Assembly (NCBI GenBank): GCA_049603715.1 | Contig: JBMYSW010000002.1 | Coordinates: 1-64,000, forward strand | Reading direction: 5' to 3' | Length of the DNA stretch: 64,000 nucleotides | Source: Pontibacterium sp049603715 | GTDB lineage: Bacteria > Pseudomonadota > Gammaproteobacteria > Pseudomonadales > Balneatricaceae | Shown here: positions 62,170-64,000 of the stretch, in pieces | Layout of the letters: each line of letters opens with the position of its first letter | Numbering within the stretch: the first letter of the stretch is position 1 | Notes under the pieces: generated by a model | The model's database searches: none | The model's input: the letters and a program-made list of their open reading frames with translations, nothing else | What the model was told of the DNA's origin: nothing | Translations under genes and position numbers: made by a program

Positions 62170-64000
62170 ATGGCTCAAATGAATGTAAGCGCTAGAGCTG
62201 TTGATATGCTTGGTCGACAGCAAATTGCGGGGATACCAACGGCTATTCACGAGCTATTCAAAAATTCGCACGATGCCTATGCTACAAATGCAGAAATCGA
62301 CTATTTCCAAGACAAAAACCTAGTTATTCTTCGTGATAACGGAGTTGGGATGACGGAAGAAGAGTTTGTTAAAAAGTGGCTTACAATTGGTACTTCTAGC
62401 AAACTAGGTGTAAATCGGAAATCGGCATATATCCCAAATGGAATGACGCCACGCCCGTTAATGGGCGAAAAAGGTATCGGCAGGCTTGCTATTGCCTCAA
62501 TTGGACGGCAAGTTGTTGTACTGAGTCGTGCAGAGAGGGCTGATGGTGTCCATGATATGGTCGTCGCATTGATCCACTGGAGCCAATTTGAAATTCCTGA
62601 TATTGGTATTTCAGATATTGTTATCCCTACGCGAACTTTTTCAGAAAATCGATTACCAACAGCTGAAGACTTGATGTCAATGTCGAAGGAGCTGATATCC
62701 CACCTTGACAGCTTAGGTGACGCTATGCCTAGTGACTATCTGGAGCTTATTATTGCTGATGCTAAGCTTCTCTCCTTTTCGCCAGAAATTTTATTTAAAA
62801 ATTTACAAAATAAAACTGAAGCAGACTGGGAAAAAACGCCAAGCGAGCTACGATCAACAGATGCTCCCCCTATTTTAGACGGTATTGGAAAAGGTACTCA
62901 TTTTATTATCATGCCCAATGATGAAACATTGGAGCTTGATGTTAAAACTGATACAAACGGCACGACCGACCTACAAAAAATCCTAGTTGGCTTCTCTAAC
63001 ACTTTTGACATAGAGAATAAAGAAAGGCTAAAGACAAAATTCCGTTTACATCAAGGGAATGCAGAAGCTCAAGAGCTAATAGAAGAAGGCTTCTTTACTA
63101 AAAAAGATGCTGCCGATGGTGACCATATAGTTGAAGGTGAGTTTGACGAATATGGGCAGTTTAGGGGTAAGGTCACCGTTTATAAAGGAGAGCCTCAAGG
63201 GCACATAATAAACTGGAATAAAAGTTTTGGTGCGAAGACTCGATGCGGTCCTTTCAAAATTAAATTTACTTATTTGCAGGGTGAGGCATCGGAAAGTATG
63301 GTGCCGAGTGATCGGTATATAGAGCTTCAAACTAAACTGAAAATGTATGGTGGACTTTACCTTTACAAAGATGGAGTGCGGGTACTACCTTACGGTAAGC
63401 AAGAATTCGATTTTCTAAAATTCGAAGAAAAGCGAACAAAAAGAGCTGCAACCCATTTCTTTTCTCATCGTTTGATGTTTGGTGCTATCGAAATTAAACA
63501 TGATGTGAATACCAAACTAGAGGAGAAAGCTGGACGAGAAGGTCTGATCGAAAATGTTGCGTATAGAGAGTTTGTTAGCCTGCTGGAGAACTTCTTTGAA
63601 CAATTAGCTGTGGACTTTTTTAGGGAATCCTCAGCTAATGATCGATTCTTTGAACTTAAAAACAAGTTTAAAGAACAAGCGAAGAAACAAAGTGAAGCTG
63701 AGAAAAAGCGTAAAAAACTAGTCAAAACAAAAAAAGAAGACTTTAGAACACAACTAGCTGTTTTTTTTGATTCTTATGGTGATGGCTCATATTTGAAGAA
63801 AGTAAATGAGTTTGAAAGTCATATTAAGCTTGAGTTGGAAAAGGCAAGTGACAACTGGAGTGAGCAAGAGAAATACCGCTTTATTTCAAACCTTCGTAGT
63901 GATATGTCATCAAAATGGAAATCTTTTGATGCAGAACTAAAGATAACCATGCCAAGGGTAGGTTTGAGCAACAAAGATAGAAAGAGTTGGGAAACGTATT
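62170..64000 (+). CDS. GHKL ATPase, MORC/HSP90/MutL-like (cut by window end)
   Basis: An open frame from ATG 62170 runs without a stop to the window edge (610 codons seen). GHKL motifs are complete: N-box E28, N32 and D35 in IHELFKNSHDAY; D56-G58-G60 in RDNGVGM; WLTIGTSSK (70-78); G99, G102 and G104 in GEKGIGRLA; and GTHFIIM near 253. A second domain resembles the S5 transducer of MORC-type proteins: GGLYLYKDGVRVLPYG, and EEKAGREGLIEN carrying the arginine. A charged coiled coil follows (about 480-520; EAEKKRKKLVKTKKED). Such ATPases clamp on DNA. Linked to a cytosine methylase and AT-rich, it is probably part of a defence system. The ribosome site is weak. Confidence 0.9.
   Translation, partial: MAQMNVSARAVDMLGRQQIAGIPTAIHELFKNSHDAYATNAEIDYFQDKNLVILRDNGVGMTEEEFVKKWLTIGTSSKLGVNRKSAYIPNGMTPRPLMGEKGIGRLAIASIGRQVVVLSRAERADGVHDMVVALIHWSQFEIPDIGISDIVIPTRTFSENRLPTAEDLMSMSKELISHLDSLGDAMPSDYLELIIADAKLLSFSPEILFKNLQNKTEADWEKTPSELRSTDAPPILDGIGKGTHFIIMPNDETLELDVKTDTNGTTDLQKILVGFSNTFDIENKERLKTKFRLHQGNAEAQELIEEGFFTKKDAADGDHIVEGEFDEYGQFRGKVTVYKGEPQGHIINWNKSFGAKTRCGPFKIKFTYLQGEASESMVPSDRYIELQTKLKMYGGLYLYKDGVRVLPYGKQEFDFLKFEEKRTKRAATHFFSHRLMFGAIEIKHDVNTKLEEKAGREGLIENVAYREFVSLLENFFEQLAVDFFRESSANDRFFELKNKFKEQAKKQSEAEKKRKKLVKTKKEDFRTQLAVFFDSYGDGSYLKKVNEFESHIKLELEKASDNWSEQEKYRFISNLRSDMSSKWKSFDAELKITMPRVGLSNKDRKSWETY

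Noticed and set aside
1..64000. Search by eye for tRNA and rRNA genes
   Set aside because: No T-loop/acceptor arrangement or rRNA stretch was recognised; a covariance-model scan would be needed to exclude one.

Overview
The window looks like a chromosomal segment of a marine or halophilic gammaproteobacterium with roughly 50% GC. The reasons are a Vibrio-type tonB-exbB-exbD-hutBCD heme locus, a sodium/proton antiporter, a sodium-linked TRAP transporter, a RecBCD nuclease/helicase, TtcA, DUF2947 and UPF0149 proteins. I cannot name the genus from the sequence. I saw no rRNA or tRNA gene and no CRISPR array.

Region 1 (about 0.2-9.8 kb) is a heme-iron island arranged around one divergent Fur box. 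The receptor, hutX, hutZ and a Gate-domain membrane protein read leftward; tonB, exbB, exbD and the heme ABC importer read rightward. Region 2 (about 10-19.6 kb) has an orphan MFS gene and then an eight-gene leftward sugar-alcohol operon: binding protein, two permeases, ATPase, SDR dehydrogenase, PfkB kinase, GatZ/KbaZ-type protein and LacI regulator. Two LacI-type half-palindromes sit on its promoter. The enzymes fit the route polyol to ketose to ketose-6-phosphate to fructose-6-phosphate. Region 3 (19.7-22.2 kb) is a GntR regulator divergent from glucarate dehydratase gudD, with two near-identical palindromes between them.

Region 4 (22.3-30.4 kb) holds an exported nuclease-like protein, nhaA with a structured leader, and a TakP-like TRAP transporter followed by a cache histidine kinase and a NarL-type response regulator. 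Region 5 (30.4-34.7 kb) is DUF2947, a LysR regulator, azoR, a glutathionyl-hydroquinone reductase and a pirin, which together look like a quinone/electrophile stress module. Region 6 (35-50.5 kb) is mixed housekeeping: a GGDEF-EAL protein, a small membrane protein, a lipoprotein, a Nudix hydrolase, a GNAT-like protein, an ABC exporter with a ClsB-like phospholipase D protein, UPF0149, recQ-yqaA, ttcA, an MFS transporter and a small acidic protein.

Region 7 (50.6-60.4 kb) is a tightly overlapping recC-recB-recD operon. RecB carries a long Pro/Gln/Ala-rich tail that ends in a clamp-binding-like motif. Region 8 (60.4 kb to the edge) is visibly more AT-rich and looks acquired. It contains a 5-cytosine DNA methyltransferase, a 0.5 kb scar with 19-bp tandem repeats, and a GHKL (MORC/HSP90/MutL-like) ATPase that is cut off by the window end. 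This pair resembles the restriction-like systems in which MORC-type ATPases travel with DNA methylases, and it is the strongest candidate here for an unusual defence system. Its effector genes, if any, lie beyond base 64000.
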